Source of the DNA: Candidatus Gottesmanbacteria bacterium
GTDB taxonomy: Bacteria; Patescibacteriota; Microgenomatia; JACPZF01
Assembly (NCBI GenBank): GCA_016195615.1
Contig: JACPZF010000080.1
Span: 1 to 5,560, forward strand
Direction: 5' to 3'
Length of the DNA: 5,560 bases
Made by a program: the position numbers and the translations under genes. Below, piece by piece: positions 5,541 to 5,560 of this stretch. How positions within the stretch are numbered: position 1 is the first letter of the stretch; the number at the start of each line of letters is the position of its first letter. A model generated the notes under the pieces. It was not told where the DNA came from. It worked only from the letters and a program-made list of their open reading frames with translations, and ran no database searches.

Positions 5541-5560
5541 ATATGTGGTTGATTCTGTCC
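5484..5560 (-). repeat. 77-bp perfect inverted repeat, right copy
   Basis: This is the exact reverse complement of 65-141, ending with the window. The preceding host sequence (…GCACCA) is unrelated to the left flank, so the element boundary is at 5484/5485, with a TA at 5485-5486 as the likely target dinucleotide. Confidence 0.95.
5485..5560 (+). mobile_element. IS630-like insertion sequence, second copy, 5' tip only
   Basis: This is the same IS tip as at the left edge, in the opposite orientation, so the two transposases read away from each other and out of the window. It has split the peptidase-like gene. The transposase GTG is at 5545-5547 and only five codons (VVDSV) are visible before the edge, too few for a separate CDS call. 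Whether a full element follows cannot be determined here. Confidence 0.65.

Noticed and set aside
1..5560. Composite transposon carrying the interior genes
   Set aside because: The inverted IS ends fit formally, but the interior holds housekeeping-type genes and broken gene ends at both junctions, and the outer IS ends and target duplications are not visible. Two separate insertions or a rearrangement are simpler.
1..5560. A single IS with 77-bp terminal inverted repeats closing this sequence into a circle
   Set aside because: The repeat includes the transposase start codons, which is unusual for terminal repeats. The genes broken at the two sides (kinase and peptidase) are also unrelated, so one insertion cannot account for both.
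1..5560. Alternative genetic code (UGA as glycine), known in some Patescibacteria
   Set aside because: All complete genes read through at normal family length with no internal TGA.

Overview
This AT-rich 5.56 kb window looks like a piece of a small bacterial genome, most plausibly a Candidate Phyla Radiation (Patescibacteria) organism such as a Microgenomates-type lineage. That placement is an inference. It rests on tightly packed genes with 1-nt junctions, leader-poor starts, a TPR-tailed GT-C membrane protein, and a gene-internal palindromic repeat. The standard genetic code reads all the genes cleanly. Neither rRNA nor a tRNA is present.

Layout from left to right. Positions 1-140 are the 5' end of an IS630/Tc1-mariner-like insertion sequence whose transposase reads leftward out of the window. 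It abuts the last 42 codons of a PfkB/ribokinase-family sugar kinase (141-269). Next, on the minus strand, is a 564-aa multi-pass membrane protein of the GT-C/TMTC-like type with three C-terminal TPR repeats (266-1960). This gene carries an in-frame GC-rich palindromic element at 753-865. A 53-bp divergent promoter region (1961-2013) separates it from a two-gene plus-strand operon: rarA (2014-3228), a AAA+ replication-fork maintenance ATPase, and a classical short-chain dehydrogenase/reductase (3230-4057). A DedA/VTT-family membrane protein lies convergently on the minus strand (4059-4691). The last gene (4728 onward) is a probable M14-like zinc carboxypeptidase homologue. It is cut at about residue 252 by a second copy of the same IS end, which runs to the window edge.

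The genes do not form one pathway. They look like ordinary housekeeping and cell-envelope genes: DNA maintenance, an oxidoreductase, a DedA protein, a probable surface glycosyltransferase and a peptidase-like protein. The noteworthy parts are non-genic. These are the perfect 77-bp inverted repeat made by the two IS ends, which breaks a gene at each side; the palindromic element translated as part of a membrane protein; and a pair of mirror-image divergent promoters that predict leaderless transcripts. I found no defence system, CRISPR array or clearly new multi-gene system. The exact 77-nt length of the repeat at the right edge also fits an assembler k-mer overlap, so the long-range arrangement beyond both edges should be treated with caution.
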